Positions 24,371-34,130 of a stretch of DNA of 64,000 nucleotides are shown here, piece by piece (position 1 is the stretch's first letter; each line of letters opens with the position of its first letter). The stretch spans positions 504,001 through 568,000 of the forward strand of contig NZ_KV917375.1 in NCBI RefSeq assembly GCF_002019665.1, given 5' to 3'. Origin of the DNA: Sutcliffiella halmapala. Its GTDB lineage: Bacteria; Bacillota; Bacilli; Bacillales; Bacillaceae_I. Below the pieces are notes generated by a model. That model ran no database searches, was not told the origin of the DNA, and worked only from the letters and a program-made list of their open reading frames with translations. The translations under genes and the position numbers were made by a program.

Positions 24371-25465
24371 TTATTTCATTCTCGCCATTTCCTTCAACCA
24401 GATCGCTATCTGCAAGGTGATAGCATCGTTTAACTCCTGAGGGTTATAGCCAGTGAGTTCTTTAATCTTTTTGATTCTGTAAACGAGAGAGTTTCGGTGG
24501 ATATACATTTTTTTTGCACATTCTCCTAAGTTGAGATTGCTGGAGTAAAGTTGCTCAAGTGTTTCAATTAATTTATCTGATAGGTTTCCTAATATTCTTT
24601 CGCAAAATAGATGTTTAGTCCGTTCATCGAGTTGGTTTAAAAGTGCTTTTGTTTCTACTTCCGTATAGGTGATGAGTGGTTGTTCATTATTTCCTAAAGA
24701 TAAGGCGGAGATAGATTCATTATACGAATGGCGAATATGCAATTCTGTTTTAACAACCGATCCTAATCCGATTCGCGGAGATAGTCCTTTTGTTCTCAAT
24801 TGCTGAAGTACTTTCACTAATTTTTGTTTTGTATTTGTTTCAGAAAGATTAGATGTCAGGATAAATAATTGGTTTACGCTTAAAGAACCAATAAGCTTTT
24901 CATTTGGCGTGAAAATATCCTCAACGAGTTGAATTAAATCGCTTTTCTTCAACTCGTTTGCCCCGACTTCCATGATGGATACTTGGAAGGGTGGCTTTAA
25001 TTTAATGTCGATTAATTCGAGTCTTTGTTCGATTGTTTTAGGATGAATGGTGTCTTTAAGCAAGTCCTCAAAAATTTGGTCTTTTAAACGTTGTTTCCAC
25101 TCTAACTGCTCCGTTACGAAAGCTTGTTGGATCATCATTTCTGTAATCATTTTTACTAATTCACCGAAGTCCATAATTTCTTTCGGATTTCCGGTAATTC
25201 CGATAACACCGATGATTTGTTGTTGAAACTCAATGGGAAGGTTAATGCCTGGAAGCGAGCCGCCCCACTTTTGAGGTTCATTTTCATGAATAATTAAGGT
25301 TTTTCCTGTTTTTAATACTTCCATTGCTCCAAAATGTGCTTGGTTGATACGCTTTCGATTTCCAGAAGCAATAATAATTCCTCTTTCATCCATGATGTTT
25401 ATATTTCGATTAAGCCTTATGGTCGTCTGTTTCACAATCTCTGTTGCCATATGTTGTGTCAGCAT
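24371..25465 (-). CDS. cdaR: CdaR-family sugar-diacid regulator
   Basis: 364 residues from ATG 25465 with AAGGGTG 6 bases upstream; the GTG at 25474 overlaps that site. N-terminal sugar-diacid recognition domain (about 5-135: ATEIVKQTTIRLNRNINIMD, GVIGITGNPKEI), middle GGDEF-like/CdaR region, and C-terminal PucR-type helix-turn-helix (about 310-360: NLGECAKKMYIHRNSLVYRI). E. coli CdaR activates glucarate, galactarate and glycerate genes. Divergent from a glycerate kinase-GntP pair, its likely targets, with about 200 bases between. Confidence 0.93.
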   Translation of the reverse strand: MLTQHMATEIVKQTTIRLNRNINIMDERGIIIASGNRKRINQAHFGAMEVLKTGKTLIIHENEPQKWGGSLPGINLPIEFQQQIIGVIGITGNPKEIMDFGELVKMITEMMIQQAFVTEQLEWKQRLKDQIFEDLLKDTIHPKTIEQRLELIDIKLKPPFQVSIMEVGANELKKSDLIQLVEDIFTPNEKLIGSLSVNQLFILTSNLSETNTKQKLVKVLQQLRTKGLSPRIGLGSVVKTELHIRHSYNESISALSLGNNEQPLITYTEVETKALLNQLDERTKHLFCERILGNLSDKLIETLEQLYSSNLNLGECAKKMYIHRNSLVYRIKKIKELTGYNPQELNDAITLQIAIWLKEMARMK

Positions 25466-25592
25466 ATTGGTCACCCTTAATTAGATATATTTATAAGGAG
25501 AATGGTGTTCCGTTAATTCAAAACTGAAAAAAGTGCCTATTTGTTAATATTAGACGAAAAATAGACTAAATAATACAGTTATTTTGTTGATT

Positions 25593-25627
25593 TTGCACGA
25601 TGAATAAAAATTTCATACTATTATAAT
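25593..25627 (+). promoter_or_regulatory. Candidate promoter of glycerate kinase operon
   Basis: -35 TTGCAC at 25593-25598 and -10 TACTAT at 25616-25621, spacer 17; an overlapping TATAAT at 25622-25627 is better as a hexamer but lacks a spaced -35. An activator (CdaR) may compensate. Confidence 0.4.
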
Positions 25628-25661
25628 GAAGTTTATAAGACAGATTTAAGGTGGGCATATG

Positions 25662-26801
25662 ATGAAAATAGTAATTGCACCAGATTCTTTTAAAGGAAGT
25701 TTAACTGCTTTAGAAGTATCTACACTAATCGAATACGGAATAAAGAAAGCGGTTCCAGAGGCAGAGACAGTCTTAGTTCCTGTTGCAGATGGTGGAGAAG
25801 GAACAATGGAGAGTTTAGTTGCTGCAACAAACGGTAAAAAAGTGGAAGTGATGGTCAAGGGGCCCTTATTAGAGCCTGTTCAAGCTGCTTATGGAGTGTT
25901 AGGTGATGAAGAGACCTGTGTCATTGAAATGGCCAGTGCATCGGGATTAATGTTAGTTGATCTAGAAGAACGAAACCCAATGCTCACTACTACTTTTGGA
26001 ACAGGGGAATTGCTCAGACAAGCAATGGATGATGGTTACCGAAAATTTATTTTGGCAATAGGTGGAAGCGCTACCAATGATGGTGGTATAGGCATGCTTC
26101 AGGCTTTAGGAATGCGCTTTTTAGACTCGAATGGAGCATTAGTTGGGTATGGAGGTGCTGAGGTAGGGCGAATTGTCGAAATAGAAGACGGAGATTTTGA
26201 TCCGAGGGTTGCAGAGTGTGAATTTTTAATTGCATCGGATGTACAGAATCCATTAATCGGACCTACTGGAGCTTCTTACGTGTTTGGTCCACAAAAAGGT
26301 GCAACAACAGAAATGGTTAAACTCCTTGACCAATATTTATCCAATTGGGCGAATTTGGTAGAGAAGAAAACGGGGATTCTTTTACACGATAAGCCAGGCG
26401 CAGGTGCGGCAGGAGGAATTGGTGGTGCTTTCCAAGCATTCTTTCCAGCAAGAATGCAAAGAGGGATAGATATTGTCATTGAATATACCGAATTGGAGCA
26501 AAAATTAACTGGTGCAACATGTGTCTTTACAGGGGAAGGTCAGATTGATTCTCAAACTGCATCTGGAAAAACACCACTCGGAGTTGCGGAGGCAGCAAAA
26601 AAACATGGGATCCCTGTTTTTGTCATTGCTGGTTCTATAGGAGAAGGCATTGATGAGTTGTATAAGCATGGAATAACGAGTGTTCATAGTATTGTAAACG
26701 CACCTATGACCCTTCAGCATGCCATAAACAGGTCGAACGAGTTGTTAGAATTTACTGCCGAGCAAGTGATGCGGACGTTTTCAGCAGTGTATCAAAAATA
26801 G
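25662..26801 (+). CDS. glxK: Glycerate 2-kinase (GarK/GlxK family)
   Basis: 379 residues; of two adjacent ATGs (25659, 25662) the second gives better spacing (7 bases) from AAGGTGG and the family start MKIVIAPDSFKGSLTA. Glycerate kinase type 2 fold, with VADGGEGTMESLVAAT, GGSATNDGGIGMLQALG and GAGAAGGIGGAF conserved. Phosphorylates D-glycerate to 2-phosphoglycerate with ATP, feeding lower glycolysis. Followed 18 bases later by a GntP-type permease and controlled presumably by the divergent CdaR. Confidence 0.94.
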   Translation: MKIVIAPDSFKGSLTALEVSTLIEYGIKKAVPEAETVLVPVADGGEGTMESLVAATNGKKVEVMVKGPLLEPVQAAYGVLGDEETCVIEMASASGLMLVDLEERNPMLTTTFGTGELLRQAMDDGYRKFILAIGGSATNDGGIGMLQALGMRFLDSNGALVGYGGAEVGRIVEIEDGDFDPRVAECEFLIASDVQNPLIGPTGASYVFGPQKGATTEMVKLLDQYLSNWANLVEKKTGILLHDKPGAGAAGGIGGAFQAFFPARMQRGIDIVIEYTELEQKLTGATCVFTGEGQIDSQTASGKTPLGVAEAAKKHGIPVFVIAGSIGEGIDELYKHGITSVHSIVNAPMTLQHAINRSNELLEFTAEQVMRTFSAVYQK

Positions 26802-26819
26802 AAAAAAGGGGGGGATTTT

Positions 26820-28175
26820 TTGTTATTTTTGATCATAGCAATAGGGGTATTGTTAATTGTTATTGCCACAATGAAATTTAAGGTCCATCCGTTCCTTGCG
26901 CTTTTACTAGGAACATTATTTGTTGGATTTGCTTCGGGGATGTCTTATGAGTTAATTGTTGAAAGTATCAATAGCGGATTTGGAAACTTGATGACAAGTA
27001 TAGGGCTTGTAATCGTCTTCGGTACGATTATTGGTGTCATCTTAGAAAAAGCAGGTGCAGCATACAGGATGGCGGAAGTTGTACTCCGGATTGTTGGACC
27101 GAAAAGACCGCAACTCGCAATGAGTTTGATAGGTTATATTGTTTCTATTCCTGTATTCTGTGATTCTGGATTTATCATTTTATCTAGTTTAAGAGAAGCG
27201 TTGGCTAAGCGTGCAAAAGTCGCAGTTGCATCGATGTCTGTTGCACTTGCGACCGGTTTGTACGCCACACATACACTTGTTCCACCGACTCCTGGTCCCA
27301 TTGCGGCTGCAGGGAATATTGGCGCCGATGCATACTTAGGTACGGTTATATTAATTGGTTTAATCGTTGCCATTCCAGCGACAATAGTTGGTTACTTCTG
27401 GGCGGTAAAGGTTGCTAGCAAAATTGAAGTGGAAGAGCAGCAAAACGGTGAGAATGATTTTGAATATGATTATGATAAAGTAGTAGCCTCATTTGGTAAA
27501 ATGCCATCTACGTTCCAAGCTTTTTTACCGATTATTTTACCGATTATGCTCATTGGAATTGGCTCTATTCTTACTGTCTTGGGAGCAGAAGGAAGTATTG
27601 CTGCATTTTTCATATTTTTAGGAAAACCTGTTATTGCATTGTTAGTAGGTGTTATTGCTGCACTGCCGTTATTACCTAAATACGATGAAGAAACATTAAC
27701 GAAATGGATTGGTAAAGCGTTGGCTGATGCGGCACCTATTTTGTTAATTACAGGTGTTGGTGGTTCGTTTGGAACCGTTATTAGAAATTCAGGTGTCGAG
27801 GAAATTATTCGAGGCTGGGATATTGGCAGTATCTTCACAGGTGTATTATTCCTACTCGTTCCTTTCATAATAGCCGCAGCATTAAAGACAGCACAAGGCT
27901 CTTCAACGACTGCATTAGTTATTACATCATCTTTAATCGCACCAATGCTTCCGGTATTAGGAATTGAAGGAGCTGTTCCTTTAGCTTTAGTTGTAATGGC
28001 GATTGGAGCAGGAGCAATGACAGTCAGCCATGTAAATGACAGCTATTTCTGGGTAGTAACACAATTTACTGGAATGAAAGTAACAGATGCTTATAAAGCT
28101 CAAACAATGGCTACTTTATTACAAGGGTTAGTTACTATTGTTGTTACGATGATTTTGTGGGTGATTTTGGTTTAG
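26820..28175 (+). CDS. GntP-family gluconate/glycerate permease
   Basis: 451 residues from TTG 26820 behind a run of seven G. About 12-14 hydrophobic segments, with GntP text such as HTLVPPTPGPIAAAGNIGAD, KTAQGSSTTALVITSSL and MTVSHVNDSYFWVVTQF. GntP proteins are proton symporters for gluconate or related acids; next to a glycerate kinase the likely substrate is glycerate or a sugar acid. Substrate assignment is inference. Confidence 0.92.
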   Translation: MLFLIIAIGVLLIVIATMKFKVHPFLALLLGTLFVGFASGMSYELIVESINSGFGNLMTSIGLVIVFGTIIGVILEKAGAAYRMAEVVLRIVGPKRPQLAMSLIGYIVSIPVFCDSGFIILSSLREALAKRAKVAVASMSVALATGLYATHTLVPPTPGPIAAAGNIGADAYLGTVILIGLIVAIPATIVGYFWAVKVASKIEVEEQQNGENDFEYDYDKVVASFGKMPSTFQAFLPIILPIMLIGIGSILTVLGAEGSIAAFFIFLGKPVIALLVGVIAALPLLPKYDEETLTKWIGKALADAAPILLITGVGGSFGTVIRNSGVEEIIRGWDIGSIFTGVLFLLVPFIIAAALKTAQGSSTTALVITSSLIAPMLPVLGIEGAVPLALVVMAIGAGAMTVSHVNDSYFWVVTQFTGMKVTDAYKAQTMATLLQGLVTIVVTMILWVILV

Positions 28176-28214
28176 GGATAGATGGGGGTATTCTGAAGGT
28201 TTTCCAAGAAATAA

Positions 28215-28261
28215 AAAGAGCCCGCCCAACACATTTGAATGATGTGTTGGGCGGGCTCTTT
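28215..28261. terminator. Bidirectional terminator, 20-bp perfect stem
   Basis: 28215-28234 and 28242-28261 are exact inverted complements (core GAGCCCGCCCAACACAT), loop TTGAATG, with A-rich and T-rich flanks. It serves the GntP gene on plus and the LCP gene on minus. Confidence 0.93.
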
Positions 28262-28278
28262 GTTAGAAAAATTTAAAC

Positions 28279-29217
28279 TCAATCTAAACTCAAATGCTCC
28301 CTTAATACACCTGAAACACGTAAGCGTTCATCTTCTGGTACTTGGAAGTAATAGATTCCACCTATAGTAGCACCTGAACCAGTAATTTGCATGACCTCTA
28401 AATCATGTCTCGCTTCTTTATAGTTCTTTTGGATGTCTAACATTTCATTTGTGACCAAGTTTGTTTTAACATTTTCCCCGATAGCACCTAAAATGGAATC
28501 AAGGTTTGTTAGTCCAGACAACGATGCACCTTTATTGATAACTGCTTGTACAATCTGTTTTTGACGGTCTGCGCGTCCAAAATCACCTCGTGGATCTTCT
28601 TTTCGCATTCTAACAAATGAAAGGGCGGATTTTCCATCTAAAGAGATGTTTCCTTCATTAAAAGTCTGCCCACTTGCTGTAAAAGCAAATTTATTGTTAA
28701 CTTCTACTCCTCCAACAGCATCTACAATATCTTTAAAGCCCTGCATATTAATTTTCACATAATAGTCAATCGGAATGTCTAGAAAGTTCTCAACCGTAGG
28801 AATACTCATTTCAACGCCACCAAAGGCATGTGCGTGATTTATTTTATCTAGGTTTCCACGACCGATAATTTCTGTGCGAGTATCACGTGGAATACTTACC
28901 ATTTTCATCGATTCTGTATTAGGATTCACTGTTAAAACTATTAAAGAATCAGAGCGACCTCTTTCCGTACTTCCCGTTTCCTTATCGAGTCCAATTAAAA
29001 GAACAGAAAATGGCTCCCCATCACTAAATCGTATTTTTTCTGTACGTTTTTCAGAAAAATCACGATCAATAGGTTCATGCATTGTATTCAAGGTTTTATT
29101 AACAGAATAAATGGTATAACCAATAAATCCTCCAACTAATAAAAATAAGATAGCAAAAACACTAAGAGTTATCTTGTGCCATTTCTTTAAACGCCTTTTT
29201 TCTCTGCTTCGTGTCAT
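28279..29217 (-). CDS. tagU: LytR-CpsA-Psr (LCP) family wall-polymer ligase
   Basis: 312 residues. Basic N-terminus, one membrane helix (about 15-37), then an extracytoplasmic LCP domain: FSVLLIGLDKE, RGRSDSLIVLTVNPN, SIPRDTRTEI, INHAHAFGG and the RGDFGRADRQ arginine cluster. LCP enzymes transfer teichoic acids and related polymers from undecaprenyl pyrophosphate to peptidoglycan. Close to TagU of B. subtilis in length (about 306). Single gene, ending in the shared terminator. RBS GGAAG. Confidence 0.9.
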   Translation of the reverse strand: MTRSREKRRLKKWHKITLSVFAILFLLVGGFIGYTIYSVNKTLNTMHEPIDRDFSEKRTEKIRFSDGEPFSVLLIGLDKETGSTERGRSDSLIVLTVNPNTESMKMVSIPRDTRTEIIGRGNLDKINHAHAFGGVEMSIPTVENFLDIPIDYYVKINMQGFKDIVDAVGGVEVNNKFAFTASGQTFNEGNISLDGKSALSFVRMRKEDPRGDFGRADRQKQIVQAVINKGASLSGLTNLDSILGAIGENVKTNLVTNEMLDIQKNYKEARHDLEVMQITGSGATIGGIYYFQVPEDERLRVSGVLREHLSLD

Positions 29218-29420
29218 TCATATAACTTCCTTTTATTTATAATTTGTTAGAACTTCCTAAATTATATAGTAAATAGGGTGTTAAAACAATTTTTGGGGTA
29301 ATGAAAAAAAGAATTTCATCCACATGAAGAAATGCAGAAGGATGTTGAAGAGAGGGCAGGTCTTCGGGGGTAAGGGCAGGAAATGATTGAAGAAATTGTG
29401 GCAGGTAGAATAAGGAAACT

Positions 29421-29456
29421 AAAAATAAACAGGGGCTCATCATCCAATCCCCTGTT
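29421..29456 (-). terminator. Terminator of the liv operon
   Basis: On the minus strand AACAGGGG and CCCCTGTT form an 8-bp stem followed by TATTTTTAG, just beyond the livF stop. Confidence 0.8.
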
Positions 29457-29462
29457 CAATAG

Positions 29463-30173
29463 TTACCCCGATTTCCGTCCAAGATAGGCTTCTAAAATTC
29501 TCGGATCTTTGATCAATTCTGAAGCTTTACCGTTAGCAATTATTTTACCTGTTTCAAGTACGTATCCATAATCAGCTATTTTTAATGCTTGTCTCGCGTT
29601 TTGCTCTACGAGGAGAACCGTTGTGCCTGCTTGATTGATCTCTTTTATGATTTTAAATATGTCTGCAACAATCAGTGGTGCGAGACCCATTGATGGTTCA
29701 TCTAATAGTAATAGCTTTGGCTTGGAGAGTAATGCTCGTGCGATGGCAAGCATTTGTTGTTGGCCACCGGACAGGGTTCCACCTAACTGTTTGGCTCTTT
29801 CTTTTAAAATTGGAAAGCGTTCCATCTCTCGTTCAATATCCGACTGAATTTCCTTATCATTTCTGTGATAGGCACCCATTTCAAGGTTTTCCAGTACGGT
29901 CATATTAGCTAAGATCGCTCTGCCCTCTGGAACAAGAGTAATTCCTTTTCTTACAAGCTGGTCTGGTCTAAGTCCTGTCACATCTTCGCCCATAAACTCT
30001 ACTTTTCCTTGTTTAGGCTTTAGCAAACCAGCGATTGTTTTCATGGTCGTTGTTTTTCCAACTCCATTTGCACCGAGGATCGTCACGATCTTACCTTGCT
30101 CTACATGAAGATCGATCTCTTTTACCGCTTGGATTTTTCCGTAATAGGTTGAGACTCCTGATACGTTAAGCAT
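29463..30173 (-). CDS. livF: Branched-chain amino acid ABC transporter ATPase LivF
   Basis: 236 residues. Walker A GANGVGKTT, signature LSGGQQQMLAIARAL, Walker B LLLLDEPSMGLAP. LivF-type by length and by LVEQNARQALKIADYG. Overlaps livG by 8 bases; RBS AGAGGAGGAAG. Last gene of livJHMGF, energising uptake of branched-chain amino acids. Confidence 0.95.
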   Translation of the reverse strand: MLNVSGVSTYYGKIQAVKEIDLHVEQGKIVTILGANGVGKTTTMKTIAGLLKPKQGKVEFMGEDVTGLRPDQLVRKGITLVPEGRAILANMTVLENLEMGAYHRNDKEIQSDIEREMERFPILKERAKQLGGTLSGGQQQMLAIARALLSKPKLLLLDEPSMGLAPLIVADIFKIIKEINQAGTTVLLVEQNARQALKIADYGYVLETGKIIANGKASELIKDPRILEAYLGRKSG

Positions 30174-30939
30174 ATAAGTCTTCCTCCTCTGAGCCTAGAT
30201 ATGCTTCAATAACTTCAGGGTTGTTCTGAATTTCTTCAGGGGTTCCTTCGGCAATTTTCACACCGAAGTTTAATACAGCGATGCGATCGCAAAGCTTCAT
30301 GACTAGTGGCATATCATGTTCAATTAACAATACGGTGATCCCTTGGCTTTGAATTTTTTTAATAAGTAAAAACAAATCATTGGTTTCTGTTTCATTCATT
30401 CCTGCTGCGGGCTCATCCAAAAGCAAGATTTGCGGGTCACTTGCCAATGCCCTTGCGATTTCTAATCTTCTTTGTTGACCATAGGAGAGATTTTCAGAGG
30501 CATATTCACCATAACTCTCTAACCCAACAAACGTGAGTAGTTCCCTAGCCTTTGATTTTATATTTGCTTCTTCCCGCCGCTGTGCTTTCGTTCTAAGAAC
30601 ACTACTCCAAACACCTGCCTTGTTTCGGCAGTGCTCTCCAATCATGACATTTTCAAGTGCAGTTAATTGTGGGAACAGCCTTATATTTTGGAAGGTTCGG
30701 CAGATTCCCATTTTGGTAATTATATGTGGTTTAATTCCGTTTAATTTTTCCCCTAAACATACAATGTCACCTGAAGTAGCAGGAAACATCGATGTGATTA
30801 CATTGAACATCGTTGTTTTTCCGGCCCCATTCGGACCGATTAGTCCAAAAATTTCTCCTTTATTAATGGAAAAGGTAACATCAGATAGGGCTTGAAGTCC
30901 TCCAAAACTTTTACATATCTTTGTGATTTGTAGAACCAT
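30166..30939 (-). CDS. livG: Branched-chain amino acid ABC transporter ATPase LivG
   Basis: 257 residues. Walker A GPNGAGKTT, signature LSYGQQRRLEIARALA, Walker B LLLDEPAAGMN (LivG hallmark), H-loop IEHDM. Overlaps livM by 29 bases. Pairs with LivF on the cytoplasmic face of LivHM. Confidence 0.95.
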   Translation of the reverse strand: MVLQITKICKSFGGLQALSDVTFSINKGEIFGLIGPNGAGKTTMFNVITSMFPATSGDIVCLGEKLNGIKPHIITKMGICRTFQNIRLFPQLTALENVMIGEHCRNKAGVWSSVLRTKAQRREEANIKSKARELLTFVGLESYGEYASENLSYGQQRRLEIARALASDPQILLLDEPAAGMNETETNDLFLLIKKIQSQGITVLLIEHDMPLVMKLCDRIAVLNFGVKIAEGTPEEIQNNPEVIEAYLGSEEEDLYA

Positions 30940-31891
30940 CTTTCACCCTCCCTTTGATTATTTTTCCTCGTTGCTTGAGCCACGCTAACAGCTTTAAATC
31001 TATTAGTCCTTGTGGACGTGTAGCCATCATCACAATCAGGATGAGACCGTAAATCATATAACGATATTCACTGATAAACCTTAAAAACTCTGGCATTGAC
31101 GTTAAAAATACTGCCCCGAAAATCGGTCCCCAAATGACTTCGCTTCCACCAAACACGGCAAAAATAAGAATTTCAACCGCTCGATGATAGGAAAAATCCG
31201 CCGGGCTTATGTAGCCTACTACGTGTGCATACAATGCCCCTGCAAAGCCAGCTAACAAGGCACCTTGGGCAAATGCTAAAATTTTATAATAAGCTACATT
31301 AATCCCCATTGATTCTGCAGCCTTTTCATCTAATTTTATGGCAGCAAATGCTCGTCCAACTCGAGAATGATTTTGTCTATGAATAAACCATATGACGATT
31401 ATCACAATGATTAATAGAAGTAAAAAAATAGACAAGAAAACGAACTGGTTGTTCCTTAATCCGATGCTTGCTGGATTGAAGCCAAGATTCATCAGAGACT
31501 GAAGGATTTCTCTCCCTAAATGGGGGATTTGAGATAAACCAACCGCGCCTTTAGTCACTTCTGAATTGATGAAGATGACTCGCAATACCTCACCTAATCC
31601 AAGCGTCACAATGGCTAAGTAAACACCCTGTAATCGTAATGTTGGAATCCCTATTAAAATTCCAAATAAACTTGCTAGTAGCGCCCCAGCTATAATCCCA
31701 ATTAGAATGGGAACATCAAGATTTAGCGTTAAGAGAGACGTGGTATAGGCTCCTATTCCCATAAACCCTGCATTTGCAAGAGAGAGCTGACCTGTTGAAA
31801 GGGTGATATAAATACTGATTCCTAGAATGATATTGATGAGTATGAATGAAGCTACTTGTAAGTAATATGGATTGATTAATTCCCCGAGCAT
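30911..31891 (-). CDS. livM: Branched-chain amino acid ABC permease LivM
   Basis: 326 residues, about nine membrane segments. LivM text: TGQLSLANAGFMGIGAYTT, GVYLAIVTLGLGEVLRVIF, AFAAIKLDEKAAESMGINV and VIWGPIFGAVFLTSMPEFL. Starts 4 bases after livH. Confidence 0.94.
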   Translation of the reverse strand: MLGELINPYYLQVASFILINIILGISIYITLSTGQLSLANAGFMGIGAYTTSLLTLNLDVPILIGIIAGALLASLFGILIGIPTLRLQGVYLAIVTLGLGEVLRVIFINSEVTKGAVGLSQIPHLGREILQSLMNLGFNPASIGLRNNQFVFLSIFLLLLIIVIIVIWFIHRQNHSRVGRAFAAIKLDEKAAESMGINVAYYKILAFAQGALLAGFAGALYAHVVGYISPADFSYHRAVEILIFAVFGGSEVIWGPIFGAVFLTSMPEFLRFISEYRYMIYGLILIVMMATRPQGLIDLKLLAWLKQRGKIIKGRVKDGSTNHKDM

Positions 31892-31895
31892 GTAC

Positions 31896-32780
31896 TCACC
31901 TTCTTACATCCGACATTTTTGAGCCAAAGAGTCCTTGTGGCTTTAATAGAAGAATAATGATAATAGCAATAAATGCAATCGCATCACGGTAACCTGAGTC
32001 TCCATATACAACGATAAATGTTTCGGCTAAGCCAAGGATGAGACCTCCTGCCATGGCACCTTTCACATTTCCCATACCGCCAAGAATGATAATAGCTAAT
32101 CCCTTAAGACCCATGGATAATCCCATTTGAGGAGTTACGGAGTTAAACGCCATGCCGACTAGGATACCAGCGATACCTCCCATTACTGAAGCAATAATGA
32201 CTGTAGTTGTAATGGTTCTTTTCGTATTTACTCCAAGAATACTTGCTGTTTCTAAGTTTTCTGAAGTAGCACGTAATGCTTTACCTGCTTTAGTTTTTGC
32301 TAGCCAAAGCGAGAGTACGATCATCAGTAATACTGAAATGATAAATATCACAATTTGTACCAAATAAACTGTAATCGAGCCTATTTGGATATTGATTTCT
32401 GCGAAGGAAGTTCTAAAAGGATGATTTCCTGCACCGAATACGTGATGAGATAAATTTTCTAAAAAGATAGAGACTCCGATCGTACTAATTAATGGAGCTA
32501 GATGAGACACGCCCTTCTTATGCCGAAGAGGTCTAAGAGCAAAGCGTTCCAGGAGATAGCCCATTATTGCAGTAACAAGAACCGCGGCTATGAATGCTAG
32601 CCAAAGCGGTCCTTTCAAGCTACTTGTAACGAAAACTCCTATAAAAGCTCCAAACATAAATATTTCTCCATGTGCCATGTTAATGATTCCAAGTACCCCA
32701 AACACTAATGTAAAGCCAAGGGCAACGATGGCATATATGCTACCAAGTGTTAGACCGTTAATTAATTGTTCAAGAAACAA
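31896..32780 (-). CDS. livH: Branched-chain amino acid ABC permease LivH
   Basis: 294 residues from TTG 32780, with GGTGGGTGAG upstream. LivH text: LTLGSIYAIVALGFTLVFGV, LGIINMAHGEIFMFGAF, FNSVTPQMGLSMGLKGLAII. About eight membrane segments. Follows livJ by 29 bases. Confidence 0.94.
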   Translation of the reverse strand: MFLEQLINGLTLGSIYAIVALGFTLVFGVLGIINMAHGEIFMFGAFIGVFVTSSLKGPLWLAFIAAVLVTAIMGYLLERFALRPLRHKKGVSHLAPLISTIGVSIFLENLSHHVFGAGNHPFRTSFAEINIQIGSITVYLVQIVIFIISVLLMIVLSLWLAKTKAGKALRATSENLETASILGVNTKRTITTTVIIASVMGGIAGILVGMAFNSVTPQMGLSMGLKGLAIIILGGMGNVKGAMAGGLILGLAETFIVVYGDSGYRDAIAFIAIIIILLLKPQGLFGSKMSDVRR

Positions 32781-32809
32781 AACAGCTCACCCACCCTTTT
32801 ATCTTTCAA

Positions 32810-33964
32810 TTATTTAAATTCCTTGAACTGACCATCCTCAATGACAAGTACAGTCGGTTTCATGACGACATCGCCTTCTTCATCAAATGAAAATTCCCCA
32901 AGTACTCCGTCAAAATCCTTGATTTCTGCAAGGGCATCTCGGAGCTTGTCTCGATCGGCTTCGCCTGCATTTTTCAATGCTTCAGCCACTATGTACAAAG
33001 CATCATATGCTTGTGCAGCAAATTGGTCAGGCTTTTTACCATAGGCGTTCTCATATTTGCTTACGAAGTCTTTTACTTTAGCGTCATCTTTCTCATCAAA
33101 CCATGGAGTTGCTACAATAAGACCATTAGAAGCATTACCTGCGATTTTAATAACTTCAGGAGAGTTAAACCCATTCCCGCCTATGAACGGTACATCAATT
33201 CCTACTTTTCTTGCCTGATCCATTATGACAGCGCCTTCATTGTATAGAGCAGAGCAAAGAATAAGGTCTGGATTTAATCCTTTAATTTTTGTTAGTACGG
33301 CATTGTAGTCAGACTGACCTTTTTGGAACGTCTCAATCGCAACAATTTCAATGCCTTTATCTTCCGCAGTTTTTTTCATCGTATCAAAGCCAGCCTGTGT
33401 AAACACATCGTCGTTTCCATAGAGTATAGCTACTTTTTTCGCACTATATTTTGCCACAGCTTTATCAACCGCTTCTGGGATTGCTAAAGATTCTGGAATT
33501 GAATTTCTAAACACATATTCTCCAATCTGTGGAATTCCATCAGCGGTTGTGGAAGTCCCGATAATCGGAATACCATTTAAGTCTGATTCAGGTCCAACAA
33601 CCATCATCTCTGTACTTAAAGTAGGTCCTAAGATTGCTACGATATTCTCTGAGTTCATCAGCTTTTGAGCTGCTGATAAAGCTTGCTCCTGCTTACCAGC
33701 TGAATCTTCGATGGAGAGGTTGATTTTAACTTCTCCTTTTTCATTAATCTCTTCTTGTGCAAGCTTAAAGCCATTCGTAATCGCTTCACCGTATGCAGCT
33801 CCAGGACCACTGATGTATGAAATAACACCAAGATCAGCGTTAATCACACCATCTTCTCCTACACTATTTTCTTTCGAGGTTCCTGAACTACCACTACAAG
33901 CAGATAAAACAAGCAAACTACTTAAGGCTGTCATCCGAAGCATGTTACCTAACTTCTTATTCAT
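32810..33964 (-). CDS. livJ: Branched-chain amino acid-binding lipoprotein LivJ
   Basis: 384 residues with lipobox LVLSACSGSSG (Cys about 23). Periplasmic-binding type I fold: ISGPGAAYGEAITNGFKLAQ, ILGPTLSTEMMVVGP, VAILYGNDDVFTQAGF. First gene of the leftward liv operon; RBS CGGAGG 7 bases before ATG. A SigA promoter and a CodY-like box lie upstream, fitting nitrogen/GTP control. Ligand could be leucine, isoleucine or valine, or another amide. Confidence 0.93.
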   Translation of the reverse strand: MNKKLGNMLRMTALSSLLVLSACSGSSGTSKENSVGEDGVINADLGVISYISGPGAAYGEAITNGFKLAQEEINEKGEVKINLSIEDSAGKQEQALSAAQKLMNSENIVAILGPTLSTEMMVVGPESDLNGIPIIGTSTTADGIPQIGEYVFRNSIPESLAIPEAVDKAVAKYSAKKVAILYGNDDVFTQAGFDTMKKTAEDKGIEIVAIETFQKGQSDYNAVLTKIKGLNPDLILCSALYNEGAVIMDQARKVGIDVPFIGGNGFNSPEVIKIAGNASNGLIVATPWFDEKDDAKVKDFVSKYENAYGKKPDQFAAQAYDALYIVAEALKNAGEADRDKLRDALAEIKDFDGVLGEFSFDEEGDVVMKPTVLVIEDGQFKEFK

Positions 33965-34007
33965 TCTCTAACCTCCGTTTTAATTTTTTTTGCTAGTTTA
34001 CATCCCA

Positions 34008-34037
34008 AGTATAAGTCGAGCCCCAACCTATTGTAAA
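34008..34037 (-). promoter_or_regulatory. SigA promoter of livJ
   Basis: Minus strand -35 TTTACA (34037-34032) and -10 TATACT (34013-34008), 18-base spacer, about 45 bases before the ATG. Confidence 0.65.
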
Positions 34038-34049
34038 TATTTTTTACTG

Positions 34050-34064
34050 AATGTTTAGAATATT
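34050..34064. promoter_or_regulatory. CodY-box-like sequence upstream of livJ
   Basis: AATGTTTAGAATATT matches the CodY consensus AATTTTCWGAAAATT at 12 of 15 positions. It sits 12 bases upstream of the livJ -35. CodY controls branched-chain amino acid genes in Bacillus. Confidence 0.5.
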
Positions 34065-34130
34065 AATTCAATAATACGAAATCTACTTTATATACAATAG
34101 TGCAATTGTAGGAAAATTCAGTTTTTGTGA

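Noticed and set aside
29237-29443. 68-codon minus-strand frame between LCP and livF genes
   Set aside because: Low-complexity text, no ribosome binding site, contains the livF terminator stem.
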